A DNA stretch of 64,000 bases. Source: Heterohyrax brucei (lineage: Eukaryota > Chordata > Mammalia > Hyracoidea > Procaviidae). The position numbers and the translations under genes are program-made. The notes beneath the pieces were generated by a model. That model was not told where the DNA came from. It ran no database searches and worked only from the letters and a program-made list of their open reading frames with translations. Below, piece after piece: positions 1 to 11,510 of this stretch. The stretch is from NCBI GenBank assembly GCA_028571685.1, contig CM053164.1, forward strand, positions 38,118,501 to 38,182,500, in the 5' to 3' direction. The first letter of the stretch is position 1, and every line of letters begins with the position of its first letter.

Positions 1-2400
1 ACTTTGTTTGGAAAGGGAAGAAATCCCACATAAGTAAAGCGCTACCAAAGAAGAGGAACACAGTAGGAGGCCTCACACTACCTGACCTTCGAACCTACTA
101 CACTGCCACAGCAGTCACAACAGTCTGGTACTGGTACAAAAACAGACGTATAGACCAATGGAACAGAATAGAGACCCCAGAAATATCACCATCCTCTTTT
201 GAAGAGTTGATATTTGACAAAGGCCCAAAGGTGGTAAACTGGGGTATAAGTAATCACTTTAACAAATGATGTTGACAAAATTGGATACCGATCTGTGAAA
301 ACAGGACCCATATCTCACACTTCACAGAAAAAATAGACTCAGAATGGATCAAAGACCTAAATATCAAACCTAATACGATAAAGATCACAAAAGAAAAAAT
401 AAGGTCAACAATGGAAGTTGTAATACATGGGTTAGACAGACTACAGAATCTGACCAACAGTGCATGAACAAAGAAGAGAAAGTAGATAAATGGGAACTAC
501 TAGGAAGTAAACACTTATGCACATGCAAAGACTTTATCAAGAGAGTTAAAAGACTACATACTGGATGGGAAAAAATATTTGGCAAATACATGTCAGATCG
601 ATGTCTGATCTCCATAACCTACAAGGTACTGCAAGATACCAACAAGGAAAAGGTAAATAGGTACTGCAAAATACCAACAAGGAAAAGGTAAATAACCCAG
701 TGAAGCAACAGGCAAAGGAGATGGACAGATGCTTTACCAAAGAGGACATCCAGGCAGCCAAAAGACACATGAGAAAATGCTCACAATCATTAGCTATCAG
801 AGAAGTCCAAATCAAAACTATAATGAGATATCATCTCACCCCAACAAGGACGGCAATGATCCAAAAAACACAAAGCAACAAATGCTGGAGAGATTGGAAC
901 TCTCCTCCACTGCTTGTGTGAAGGCAAAATGGCACAACCTCTTTGGAAAGCAATTTGGAACTTCCTTTAAAAACTGGAGATAGAAATACCATATGATCCA
1001 GCAGTCCCACTGCTCAGAATATATCCTATGGAAATAAAGATGGACATACAGATACATGCACACAAATGTTTATTGCAAAACTGTCCACAATAGCAAAAAG
1101 ATGGCATCAACCTAGGTGCCCATCAACAGAAGAATGGGTAAACAAACTATAGTACATATACTCAGTGAAACACTATGCAATGTAAAGAGCAAGGATGATT
1201 TTAGGAAGCATGTCATAACCTGGTTTAAACTAGAAGACAGTATTCTGAGTGAAATCAGTCAGCTGCAAAAGAACAAATATCATATAAGACCTCTGCTATA
1301 AGTACTTAGAAACAGATTTATGTACGTAAGAAAAGAGTGTCTGATAGCCACAAGCATGAGAAGAAAGGCAGAGGGTTGGTCACAGATTATATAAAAATTC
1401 AAAAAAAACCCACTGCCATCGAGTAGGGTCTGACTCATAGCATCCCTAGAGGTCAGAGTAGAACTGCCCCATAGAGTTTCCAAGGAGCACCTGGCAGATT
1501 TGAACTGCCAACCTTTTGCTTAACAGACGTTAGCACTTAATCCACTATGCCACTAGGGTTTAGGTGAAAGCAGTAACAGCCTGCAGTAGAGAAGAGATCA
1601 ACACAACTGGACTACACCATAAACTGAAAGGTTTTCTAAACTCAACCCAACATTTCAGAGGATAGAGTAGCAGGAACAGGGGTCTGCAGACCAAGTTTTC
1701 AGGGGACATCAAGGTCAATTGGCATAACTAATCACTTGCTAAAAGACTCTTCTTCACCCCATGTTGGTGAGTGGCATCTGGGGTCTTCACAGCTAGCAAG
1801 CTGCCACCCGAGGAACACCAATTTGTTGCTACCCATCAACGACATGAGGAAAAATGTGCACAGGAGACAGAAGGACCATATGAATGAGAGACTGCATCCA
1901 CATGAGACAGAAGAACCAGATGGTGTCCAGCCACCACCAAAGGTAGACATGATGGGGACACAATGTAGAGTCCCTGATGTAGCACAAGAAAAAGAGCTGT
2001 GCAGCTCAAGAACTCTCCTAAAAGACCAGAAGTGATGGTCAGACACTCTGGACAGTCCCCTGGGAACATGGTGCCTAGACTTGCCACTGGCCCTGACCTG
2101 AATCCAGTACTAAGGTCAACTCTTCAGACAAGAATGTACTGGACTCAGGAACACAGTGTGAGCATGTGCTGTGTACTTTATGGTTTTATGCATTTATAGG
2201 AGGCTGTCCTAGTGGTTTCTTTCTAGATGGGAGAGGAGAGGGTGGAGAGGAAGGGGTAGGTGTTCATTAACAGGATACTAGAAGAGTGAAAATGAGGAGT
2301 GTACTGTCACAGGATCAGAAGAGCAGATGGAGTTGCAGATAGGCAGCAATGCAAAATTGATTTGAATTGTATATTTTCACTTAATTATAATAAAAAATAA
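1..2400 (+). mobile_element. L1 LINE, 3' half (ORF2 C-terminus and 3' UTR), runs off the left edge
   Basis: The first 1300 bases encode broken, frame-shifted pieces of the L1 ORF2 C-terminal region. The opening segment aligns by eye to the L1 ORF2 at about 25.2 kb, sharing the stretch that encodes the W-Y-W-Y-K-N-R type motif. Several stops and frameshifts mean no product. From about 1565 the sequence matches the 3' UTR that recurs at 7.6, 26.7, 30.0, 42.9, 52.4, 58.7 and 62.4 kb, and it ends in an A-rich tail near 2375-2400. An AfroSINE splits the element at 1398-1562. The 5' part lies outside the window. Confidence 0.9.
1398..1562 (-). repeat. AfroSINE (short form) inside the L1
   Basis: On the minus strand this reads as the tRNA-derived head (ending in the loose B-box area), the central GGAAACTCT-type body and the tail resembling an RTE 3' end. 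The A-rich end is at about 1400, and L1 3' UTR sequence resumes on both sides, so it is a later insertion. Confidence 0.88.
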
Positions 2401-2404
2401 AGCG

Positions 2405-2705
2405 GGATGGGGTGGGGAGAGAAGCAAGCAGAGAGTTGGGAATGTCACGGTATCAAGAAAGCAGCACCAGGAGTAGAATGCTTTCTTCAGACTTGAGGTA
2501 GCTGTGTCAAGAAGCTCCCTGACCAAACACTGATGCAAACACAAAGACCTTCTTCCAGAATCAACAAAGAGGGTTAGCCTTTCCCTGGAGTGGACACCCT
2601 GAATTTGGACTTGTAGCCTACCAGACTGTTTATGAGTAAACTTTTCTTTGCTAAAGCCGTCCACTTGTGGTATTTCTGTTAGAGCAGTACCAGGTGACTA
2701 AAACA
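2405..2705 (+). mobile_element. MaLR/ERVL-like LTR, 3' part only
   Basis: It matches the downstream 60% of the solo LTR at 36875-37374, including the GTGGTATTTCTGTTAGAGC stretch and the terminal GACTAAAACA. The 5' part is missing where the L1 A-tail abuts it. It has no ORF of interest. Confidence 0.8.
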
Positions 2706-2774
2706 ATATTGAATATGGTTATGCCCTGCTGTAGTATGGATCCTTTAATCATTATCTCCTTCCTTATCAAATAT

Positions 2775-2940
2775 GGAAATCCTAGTGGCACAGTGGTTAA
2801 GTGCTATGGCTGCTAACCAAAAGGCTGGCAGTTCAAATCTACCAGGTACTCCTTGGAAACTCTGTGGGACAGTTTTACTCTGTTCTTAGGGTCACTATGA
2901 GTTGGAACTGACTCGATAGCAATGGGTTTGGTTTTGGTTT
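2775..2940 (+). repeat. AfroSINE (short form) with target-site duplication
   Basis: It has a tRNA-like head, a CTCCTTGGAAACTCTG body and a GGTTTGGTTTTGG tail. It is flanked by an imperfect 10-bp duplication: TATCAAATAT at 2765-2774 and TATCCAATAT at 2940-2949. It sits in the minus-strand L1. Confidence 0.9.
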
Positions 2941-3002
2941 ATCCAATATTGTGGATTTTACTTTAAAGTCTATCTTATCAGAGATGAATATTGCCACTCC
3001 TA

Positions 3003-3160
3003 GAAACCCTGGTGGTGTAATGGTTAAGTGCTGTTGGCAATTTGAATCTACCAGGTGCTCATTGGAAACTCAATGGAGCAGCTCTACTCTGTCTTAGAGG
3101 GTTGCTATGAATCAGAATCAACTGAATGGCAATAGGATTTTTTGTTTTTGGGGGTTTTTT
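3003..3160 (+). repeat. AfroSINE (short form, slightly deleted)
   Basis: It starts GAAACCCTGGTGGTGTAATGG and ends in a T/G-rich tail. Part of the head after the A box is deleted. It is the second insertion in the same L1, about 60 bp from the first. Confidence 0.85.
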
Positions 3161-5529
3161 GCTTTTGTCTTGCTTTTGCTCTTTTTTGAGTTTTCGATTG
3201 TTAATGTCTTTGAGTCTAGGTTGTGTCTCCTGTAGGCGGCATACAGATGGGTCATTTATTTTTAATTGAATCTGTCACTCTCCATCTCTTGGCTGGTGTG
3301 TTTAATCCATTTACAGTCAACATGATTATTGATAGGTTTGAGTTTAGTACTGTCGTTTTTATGTCTTTTTTGTGCATTGCAGACAATTTCTTTGTTCCCT
3401 TTAATTTTCTGCGATGTGTCTTATTTCTTTAAGTGTTTTCTTTTGATGACTTGTATTTATATTCGCTAAGACTTCATGTTTTTCTTAAATTTTTATTTTG
3501 ATGCACAAGTGGATGTTTCCTTTGTGGTTACCTTAATATTTACTCCTATTTTTCTAAATTGAAAACAGTCCTTAATTTTTTTATATCACCTTGACTTCCT
3601 ACCCACGCGAAGGGTCTGTGACAACATTTTCTTTTAAGCTCCTCTTTTTAAAAAAAAATGTTTACATAATTACACCTCTGTTTCCCTGTTTTCAGTGTTT
3701 TTTATTTTATTTATTTTTTCGATCCCCCTATTTGGATTGATATCCAGCTGCCCTGTTCTGTGTTCTAGTCTTGGGTTGTTACCAGATGTTATTGATTTCC
3801 TAGCCAAAGGACTCCATTAATATTTCTTTAATTGTGGTTTGGTTTTTACAAATTTCCAAAATTTTGGTTTATATGGAAATATCCTAATTTCACCATCATA
3901 TTTGAGAGACAATTTTGTTGGATATATAATTCTTTGCTGTTTTATTTTCCTTCAAAGTCTTATATATATATCCTTCCATTGCCTTCTTACCTGCATGGTT
4001 TCTACTGAGTAGTCTAAGCTAAGACTTACTGTTTTTCCTTTGCAGGTTATTTTTTTGTTTATCCCTACCAACTTTTAAAATTGTCTCCTTATCTTCAATT
4101 TTCTCATGTTTAATTATACTATTTATTGGTGTCTTTCTTTTGGGATCTACCTTGTGTGGAGTTTGATAAGCATCTTAGATAGCTTCTCATCTTTCATGAT
4201 ATCAGAGAAGTTTTCTGTTTTTAAAATTCTTCTGTCTGACTTTTCATCAGATATGTCATGTGATTTATCTTCCATTTCACTGACTCAGCCTTTTGTTGCC
4301 TCATTTCTGCTCTTCTGGCTTTCTATTGAATTGTCTAATTCTGTAATTTTATTATTAATTTACTGAATTACTAATTCTTGTAGCTGTAGATGTTCTTACA
4401 CCCTGTTCAATTTGTCATTATGCTCTGCTGTATTTTGCCTCATCTCCTTCCTGATATCTAGAAGAGCTCTAAAATATCAATCTTTTGTATTCTCCCTATG
4501 ATAATTCCAGGAAGTTCTCCTTCTCTGGAAAATTTGAATCTTCATTTTAGAAGTTTTCTGACACCATAACAGACTGCCTCTTTAAGGGATTTGAAATTGA
4601 CTACTGTCTCTGAGTCATCAGTAAGTTGTGTTTATTTGTATTTGCCTACTGTGTTCTAGCTTCTTAGTTTATTTTGTTTTGACATGTCCAAATAAGCTGG
4701 TTGTGTGTGATATTTTGGTTATTGTTGCCTTTGAAGCTGTAATTTCTGGTCACCAAGTGGTTAGAGCTTTACTAAATATGTGAGACCAAGAGTCCTTTCA
4801 CCTTTTTTATATGGATTCAGCTCAGGTGTCCAGTCAGCCACCAATGGTGTGGCTCACATCTACTATCCTAGATGGACAGGGTGATTGCTATAGCCACAGA
4901 TATCTTGCTGCAGCTGCTGAGAAAGGTATGTCCCCTTATATGTGAATTTAGGCAAAGGAACAGTTTCTGCCTTGAAATTCCAGCTCAGAAGAAGCAGGCA
5001 AATTTTTCTTTTTTCTCTCCACCTCCCCACTGTCTGTTAAATTGTTACTTCTCTGAGTCTTGGAGAATGGCTCTGGGTGGGCTTAAAGAGTCCTACTTCT
5101 GGCTCGATTAATGGTGTCAGATTCCACAGCTGGGCACAGTGAAGAGAAGGGGAGGCAAAATACTGGGAAAAGGGAGAGAAGTTATCCTGAGGGAAAGATT
5201 TAGACCCATAAGCGTGGTGGGTTACACACAAATACTTAGCTTTTGATGATCTTGTGCTGTTTCTCACTGGTTCTGGAGGCACAAGTGGATTCTCTGGTCC
5301 ATTTTTCCTGCTGCTTAGCTCACCATATTGCCTGCAGATGTTTCCTGGCAGGTCAGGTCTGGGAATCCTACTGCCCCTTCCCCACTGTTCAGCCTAATTT
5401 CTCAACTTTCTCTTTGATTTAGTGGGCTCCTAAGATATCATGTGTAATGGCTCTGTTTGTTACTGTGGATTTTTGTTGTTAGAGGGTCAGGGGAAGCATC
5501 TGACTACTCTGCCATCTTGGCCCCGCCAT

Positions 5530-6130
5530 TGAATTGTACACTTTAAATAAGTAAATTTTGTGCTGTGCAAGCTGTATCTCATTTAAAAAAAAAACACAGC
5601 TATCAAGTCAATTCTGACTCACAGCAATCATGTAGGACAGAGCAGAACAGCCCCACAGAGTTTCCAAGGAGCACTTGGTGGATTCGAACCACCAGTCTTT
5701 TGGTCAGCAGCCATAGCACTTAACCATTGTGTCATCAGGGTTTCCAATATCTCATAAAAATAGTTATAAAAAGGAGTTGTTTGGAGGAAAATGGATAAAC
5801 AAATTATGATACATTCCTATAATGGAATACTACTCAGCAGTAAAAAAAAGAAGAAAAGAACAAGCTACTGATAACATGCAACAACATGGATGATTCTCAA
5901 AATATTATGTTGAATAGAGTAATACAGATAGCAAAGACAACATATTATGTGATTCCATTTACATGAAGTGCAAAAACAGGCAAAAATAATCTATGGGAAT
6001 GAAGGGCAATGACTGAAAAAAGTCACAGGGTACTTTCTAGGGTGATGGAATCATTCTGCATCTTGTTGGGCAGATCAGAACTCAATGAACTGTGAACTTA
6101 ATATCATGTATTAGTAGTATTATACTTTGG
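5530..6130 (+). repeat. Old L1 3' ends, split by an AfroSINE
   Basis: 5530-5585 and 5755-6125 resemble the 3' ends of ancient L1 (L1M-type) elements. The motifs are ATGGATAAACAAA, GGAATACTACTCAGC and TGATTCCATTTACATGAA. They have no long ORF and are heavily diverged. The two pieces are not in simple collinear order, so more than one old insertion is likely. Confidence 0.65.
5586..5748 (-). repeat. AfroSINE (short form)
   Basis: A minus-strand copy with its A-rich end at 5586-5596 and its head at about 5748. The flanking ATCTCAT on both sides (about 5577 and 5750) looks like a short target-site duplication. Confidence 0.88.
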
Positions 6131-6340
6131 AGTTTTTGGTGGTACAACAGTTAAGTGCTCAACCACTAGCCCAAAGGTTGGCAGTTTGAACCTACGCAGA
6201 CGTGACTCAGAAGACAGGCCTGGCAGTCTACTTCCAAAAGGTCACAGCCTTGAAAACACTACAGAGCACAGTTCTACTTCCTACACAGATGGCTGCCACT
6301 AGTTGGGATCAACTCAGTGGCAACTAACAATAATTATACC
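6131..6340 (+). repeat. AfroSINE (long form)
   Basis: This copy carries the longer body (AGAAGACAGGCCTGGCAGTCTAC-like, shown here in part) found also at 9463, 19195, 39228, 40472 and 63810. It ends in an A/T-rich repeat. Confidence 0.85.
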
Positions 6341-7235
6341 TTGATAATAAAAGGAAGAAATATTTAACAAAATGAAGAATCACTGTTCTAGACACTTTAA
6401 GAATACTTTAAAAAGTTTCCAAAGAATATATTAAAAAAAAGTTTTTGCTCTTAAGAAATAAAATTCCCCCTTTAATTATGCACTTTATTTTTCTTTTTAA
6501 TTCCTCATTTTGGAAAGTTCCAAATATACACACACGCACACAGCATAGTACAGTGATCCCCATGTCCCCATCACCCAGTCTCAACCATTTTCAGCCTTCA
6601 GTCATTCTTGTTTTAAACACTCCTCTCCCAGTTTCATTTTTTTCCCTGGAGAATGTAAAACAAATCTCAGGCATCTCACTACAAATCACACTGTTGCTGT
6701 TGAGTCAATTTTGACTCCAGACAGAACAAAAGAGTCCCTGACGTGGCTGTGGAGTCTGCACATTTGAGCAACATCACGTGAGTGGAGCAGAAGTAAGAGC
6801 ATGATAGAAGACAGGTCAGAGTGACAGCAGGACAAGATCGTTGCTGTCCTTTGAAAGGGCTCAGGCTTTATTCTGAGTGAGATAAGACCCACTTGAGTGT
6901 TCTGGGTAGAAGAGTTACTTAGCTGCTTGTGTCTAACCAAGGTCACCATGATTGCTGTGTTGTGAACAGATTGGAAAAGGGCAACAGCAGAGGCTGGGGG
7001 GCCAGCTAGGAGGCCTTTGCAGAACTCCAGGCAATAGATGATCATGACTCAGACCATCAGTGAGTGAAGTGGAAGCAGGGAGAAGTTGTCTATTGTGAAG
7101 GTAGAGCCAATGTGGCTTGCTAATGGACTGGGTGTGGAGTCAGAAGGAAAGAAGAGTCAAGGATAAATCCTAGCTTTAGGTCTCAGTAATTGGAAGAACA
7201 ATTTTCCATTTACGAAAATCAGAAGGACTGAGGGA
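6341..7235. repeat. No gene; ancient interspersed repeat plus a small AfroSINE scrap
   Basis: 6341-6680 shows only A/T-rich unique sequence and a short CA run at about 6528-6544. 6688-6740 resembles an AfroSINE tail on the minus strand. About 6760-7235 resembles a diverged mammalian interspersed repeat I cannot name. It appears to resume at about 8271-8470 on the far side of the RTE/L1 insertions. Confidence 0.45.
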
Positions 7236-7613
7236 AAGTTGTTGCTAATTGCCACTGAGTCAGCAACCCCATGTACAACAGACAGAGCACTGCCCAGTCT
7301 TGTGTCATCTTCACTGTCATTGGTGTGCTGGGGTCTGTTGTTTCAACCACTGTGTATTTTGAGTGTCTTCCAACCTAGAGACTTGGTCTTCCAGCACTGT
7401 ACTGGATAATGTTCTTTTGTGATCCTTAGGGTTTTCCTTGATTTATTTTCAGAAGTAGATCACCAGCCATTTTTTTCTTGGTCCATCTTAGAAGCTCCAC
7501 TGAAACCTGTCCACCATGGATGACACCCTCTGTTGGTATTTCAAATACCAGTAGACTCGCTTCCAGCATCACAGTAACATGCATACCATCACAGTAAGAC
7601 AAACTGACAGACA
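7236..7613 (-). mobile_element. Internally deleted RTE derivative
   Basis: The left part (7236-7350) matches the RTE 3' end on the minus strand: the GTTGTTG start, then GCACTGCCCAGTC. The right part (about 7355-7613) matches the RTE 5' region, including GAGTGTCTTCCAACCT, which also occurs at about 56980. The roughly 2.5 kb of coding sequence between them is absent, giving a short, non-autonomous, SINE-like element. Confidence 0.75.
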
Positions 7614-8253
7614 AGCTGCCATCTGAGATACAACAAATGGTCCCAACACAACAGGAACAGATGATCACCAAGGACCAAAATGACACGGAGGAAAGAGAAC
7701 CCAGAAAACAGAGAGACCCTCGTGAGTGGGGGACTACATCAACATGTGACTGGAAGAACTGGGTGGTCCCCATCCACCACCAGCAGTAGCCATAATGGGG
7801 CTCACAAAGTTGAGTCTCACTGGCAACACAAGAATAAAAAGGGCTGCACCCTGAGATCTCCCCTAAAAGACCACAACTGATGGTCCAGGGGCCTTGGGGT
7901 TCCCCTGGGAGCATGACTCCTGGCCCTGATGCTGCCCCACCCATAAATCATAATGGAGGTCAACTCTTTGTACAGGAAATGGATTGGACTTGGCGACACA
8001 TAGTGACCATATCATGTGGGCAGTTTATGGTTCTATGCATCTACAAGATGTCGTCCTGCTGACCTGTTGCTGAGGAAGCGGAGTGGGTAGAGAGGAGGGG
8101 ATAGGAGACTGTTGGGAGGATAGGGCATGTATGGAGCAGAGAGGAAGTGTGTGCTGTTACCGGGCAGGGAGAGCAGTGGGAGCAGCACATAGGCGGGCAT
8201 GCAAATTTATATGGAAACATGCATTTTCACTCAATCACAATTAAAAAAAAAAA
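7614..8253 (+). mobile_element. L1 3' UTR insertion with 17-bp target-site duplication
   Basis: This is a 5'-truncated L1 holding only 3' UTR and an A tail (about 8240-8253). It is flanked by AGACAAACTGACAGACA (7597-7613) and AGACAAACTGGCAGATA (8254-8270), 15 of 17 identical. It was inserted at the 5' edge of the RTE derivative. A 172-codon open frame on the minus strand (7426-7944) crosses this UTR and is not taken as a gene. Confidence 0.9.
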
Positions 8254-8270
8254 AGACAAACTGGCAGATA

Positions 8271-8489
8271 GGTGTGGGTGTCAGGGATTATTAGGATCAC
8301 AGTCAAGGACACGTAAATTTGAGTTCCTGTTAGACAAATAGTGAAGAGTTAAATAGCCAGTAGGATTTACAAATGTGGAGAACAGGGAAGAAAGAGACTT
8401 TTACTGGGGAGGTACAGTGGGAAGTTATTAGTGTATAGATAACATTGGAAGCTATAAAACCAGAATTCAATGCAGTCTGTTGTTATTTT
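8271..8489. repeat. Continuation of unnamed ancient repeat
   Basis: The sequence resembles the downstream part of the repeat begun at about 6760. This is by-eye similarity only, and there is no ORF. Confidence 0.35.
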
Positions 8490-8885
8490 GAAGGATTCAT
8501 TTGTTTGCTTACTTATTTTGATTGTTGTAAAAATACATGTGACCCAACATTTGCCAGCTCAACGTTTTTCAGGTGCACAATTTAGTGATATTGATTGCAT
8601 TAATCAGGTTGTACAACCATCACCCACAATTATTGTCAAATTTCTCATTACTGTCAATAGAAATTCACTGCTTTCTACACAGTGGCTCCCCCCTCCCCCT
8701 CCTCCTGCCCCTAGTAACCACTAATCAACTCTGTTCTGTATAAATTTGCCTATTTTAGATATTTTATATTAGTAAGATGATACAATGCCTGCCCTTCTGT
8801 GATTCATTCAGCATGTTTCCAAGGTTCATCCATGTTGTAACATGTATCAGAATTTCATCTCTCTGAGTAATGTTTCTGTGTGGTC
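8490..8885 (-). repeat. Old L1 3' end (minus strand)
   Basis: It contains CAATTTAGTGATATTGA, CAACCATCACC and TTCATCCATGTTGTAACATG, the typical complement of ancient L1 3' ends. A similar fragment occurs at 32365-32690. Confidence 0.7.
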
Positions 8886-9011
8886 TGAAATAAAACTCCC
8901 AAAAAAGATTTTTTTAAATCTGACAAACTGATTCTGAAGTCCATCCAGGAGAACAAATACTTAAAAAATAACCAAGACATATTGAAAAAAGAACCAGGAA
9001 GTGGCATCTGA
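8886..9011 (+). repeat. L1 ORF2 fragment
   Basis: The segment around GAACAAATACTTAAAAAATA resembles the connector between the reverse transcriptase and C-terminal domains of ORF2. It is about 120 bp with no open frame. Confidence 0.5.
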
Positions 9012-9462
9012 CCTGCCATTAGAATCTCCTGAGTGACCTCCATGCTTCCCGCTCTGTTCCTGACCCTGTGGCAACTGTCAAAACAGGCGCTTAAGGTTTC
9101 CAGGATGCCACAGACTGCCTCGGGGGAAGCTGAATTCAGAGCTCACATGTTTCCATGGATTCCTGCTGCGACTTTGGCTTTTTCCTTGTCAGATTCGTTG
9201 TGTTGTGGACAACTCGGTCGTGCATCTTTTAAGTGCTTTAAGTGTATTTTATTCGATTTTATAGTTACGTTTATTGGGAAGAGCCTTCAGGGATCTAGCC
9301 CACCAAATTGATGGATGTGAGAGTTTCACATTTGATCTCTCTGGTGAGAGCACACATTCCTTTTTTCAGATATGTTTCTTACCTCTTTAGAAGGCACTTC
9401 AAAAAAGCTGTTTTTGAGGCTCTGATCCTTCCGAACTGCGTTTTAAACCCTATTAGCTTGCA
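9012..9462. other. No gene or repeat recognised
   Basis: This is moderately AT-rich unique sequence. Short open frames here show no protein-family motif or credible splice context. Confidence 0.5.
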
Positions 9463-9672
9463 AGGAAACCCTGGGTGGTGCAAAGAGTTAACGTACTTGG
9501 CTGCTAGCCAAGACACTGGAGGTTTTCGTCTAGCCAGAGATGCCCCAGGAGAGAGGCCTGGCAACCTACTGCCAAAAAAGCAGCCGAGCAAGACATTGCG
9601 GAGCACAGGTCCACTCTCACACACTGGGGGTCGCTATGAGTTGGACTCAACAGTAACTGGTCTGGTAGCATA
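9463..9672 (+). repeat. AfroSINE (long form)
   Basis: It starts GGAAACCCTGGGTGGTGCAAAG and carries the long-form body (GAGAGGCCTGGCAACCTACTG) and the CGCTATGAGTTGGACTCAAC tail that mirrors the RTE 3' end. A 179-codon frame at 9308-9847 is produced by reading through it. Confidence 0.9.
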
Positions 9673-11214
9673 CAGTGTCTCTGGAAAATCGTTTCCAGCA
9701 ACACAACTCTCTTTCAGAAGGGGCAGGTCTTTTCCCATAAAAGCAAAGAAATTAAGTCATGTGTGTTGTAATTCTAGAATAATCTTTGGATTCCCCAATG
9801 TGCAATGTGGGTCCCCTGGCATTTCTCCTCATGGGTATGTCAACTAAATGTTCAGTTCAGGGTGCACTATTTCCTGAGAACAACCTGCTGTACTTGAATT
9901 TTGACCAACATTCAGTGTATTAAAATTATAAATACAGTCTTTAGCTTTATTTAGCTTAAAAATCCTAGTTTTACTTAAACATAAAATAATCACAGGCTTA
10001 AGTGCTTAAAAATGCAGTAGATTAAATCTCCTAACCTTTAACTCCTCCATCTGTGCTTGATTCAATTTCCTTTGACATTTCAAACTATTTACAAAGTATA
10101 TCTGATTCTTTTAAACAGTTGAAAACTCAACCTAGCTAGCAAAGTTTTTCTAAGGGTTCAGGCAACTCTTATGACTTATTAAAGTGGATTCCCTTGAGGG
10201 TTTGAAACATCTTTTTTTTAAAAAAATCAGTCACTTAATCTCACACACAAAAAATCAGTATACATAAAGCAATGCAATGATTGACATGTATGTTATCACA
10301 TCCATATAAATATAATTCATTGAAAAGTATCAATACCACAAGTTCCAGTTATTTATTGATGCATAGCAACCACTCCGAGCTTATTGTATAAACTAATAAC
10401 CATTTTAATATGCATGAGAATTTCTGGAAATCAGGAATTTAGACGAAGTACAGCAAGGATGATGTGTTTTGCACTATAGCGTCTTGGTTCTCAGCAAGGA
10501 ATATTTGAATCACTGAGAGTAATTCAAATAACTGGGAATTGGAATAATCTGGAAGCTTCCCCACTTACATGTCTGGGGCCTAGGCTAGGATGACTCAAAG
10601 ATTCATCGTAATTGTGACTGGGGGCTGAAATACTGCATTTTTCTCCATCATTCTGTCCAGTTGTAACAGATAGCTAGCCTGGCAAGGCAGTTAAGAGTGT
10701 GGACTCAAGAAAATGTAACTTGGAGCATGTTGATTAAACTCTCTAAAGCCTCAGTGTTCACAGCCACAAAACAGAGATGTACTCCGGCAAACAGAGCAAG
10801 TGACCCCAAACAGAAGAAGACATGGGGCCTGAGAAACATGAGATGCATTGTAGGAAAATGACAAAAGGAAGTGAAAGGGCAACAGGTGTGCTTCAGGCCT
10901 AGACAGCCACCAGCTCACAGTGGGGCAGGTGATGGAAAGTTCCAGAAGAGACTCCAGGAACAACATGGGCATGCTGCATGTGATTTAGAAAGAATGGGAT
11001 CTGGATATAGTGAGAGAGAATATCAGCTAAAAAAATGAGACAGTTACTAATTCTTAGAATTGTGGGAGTAAGTGCTCAAGGAGCAGCTAATAAACTTTGA
11101 AGTCTCTGTTTTCAAGACTAGAACTCAAGGACAAGGAGAGGTGAGGAAGAACTTGCTGGGATTTGTTACAAGCTTCTTGGTACTCTGACTTTTTGAACTG
11201 CAGAAATGAGATAG
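9673..11214. other. No gene; diffuse old repeat traces
   Basis: AT-rich at 9850-10330. 10330-10620 has the look of a decayed DNA-transposon or LTR fragment (TTATTTATTGATGCATAGCAA) that I cannot place. 10670-10770 resembles a MIR SINE. The rest is unassigned. Confidence 0.4.
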
Positions 11215-11510
11215 CTTTTTAGTAACAGTGAGGAAACATTTCCAAGATATATTAAGTGACAAAATCCAACACAAAATGCCATTATTCTAATGAAAGTAGA
11301 TTAGTGGTTACCAGAGCTGGGGGAGGGATGAGTGGAGGTGATTGCTAATGGATACAAGCTTTGTGTTTAGGGTGATGACAAATTTTGGAAATAGCCATGA
11401 TGATTGAACAATGTTGTAAATGTAGTCACTGTCACTGAGTTGCACGTTAAAAACAGTTAAAATGGAAAAATTTGCGTTGTGTGTATCTTACCACAATATT
11501 TTTTAATTTT
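11215..11510 (+). repeat. Old L1 3' end
   Basis: The motifs AGTAGATTAGTGGTTACCAG, GGGTGATGACAAATTTTGG and GAGTTGCACGTTAAAAAC are characteristic of L1M-type 3' ends. There is no coding potential. Confidence 0.7.

Larger units (their letters stand above)
2706..5529 (-). mobile_element. L1 LINE 5' half (5' UTR, ORF1, start of ORF2), minus strand
   Basis: Read on the minus strand, it begins near 5529 with the typical L1 5' start (GGGGCCAAGATGGC), runs through a decayed ORF1 and inter-ORF region, and reaches endonuclease-domain sequence of ORF2 at about 3240-2706. It is broken by stops throughout. Two AfroSINEs (2775-2940 and 3003-3160) interrupt the endonuclease part. The element keeps its 5' end and lacks its 3' half. 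That is the reverse of normal target-primed truncation and implies a later deletion. Confidence 0.75.

Noticed and set aside
1732-2087. Overlapping frames of 83-104 codons on both strands
   Set aside because: L1 3' UTR; the equivalent positions in other copies differ.
9308-9847. 179-codon plus-strand frame
   Set aside because: Its middle third is an AfroSINE, so it is a read-through artefact.
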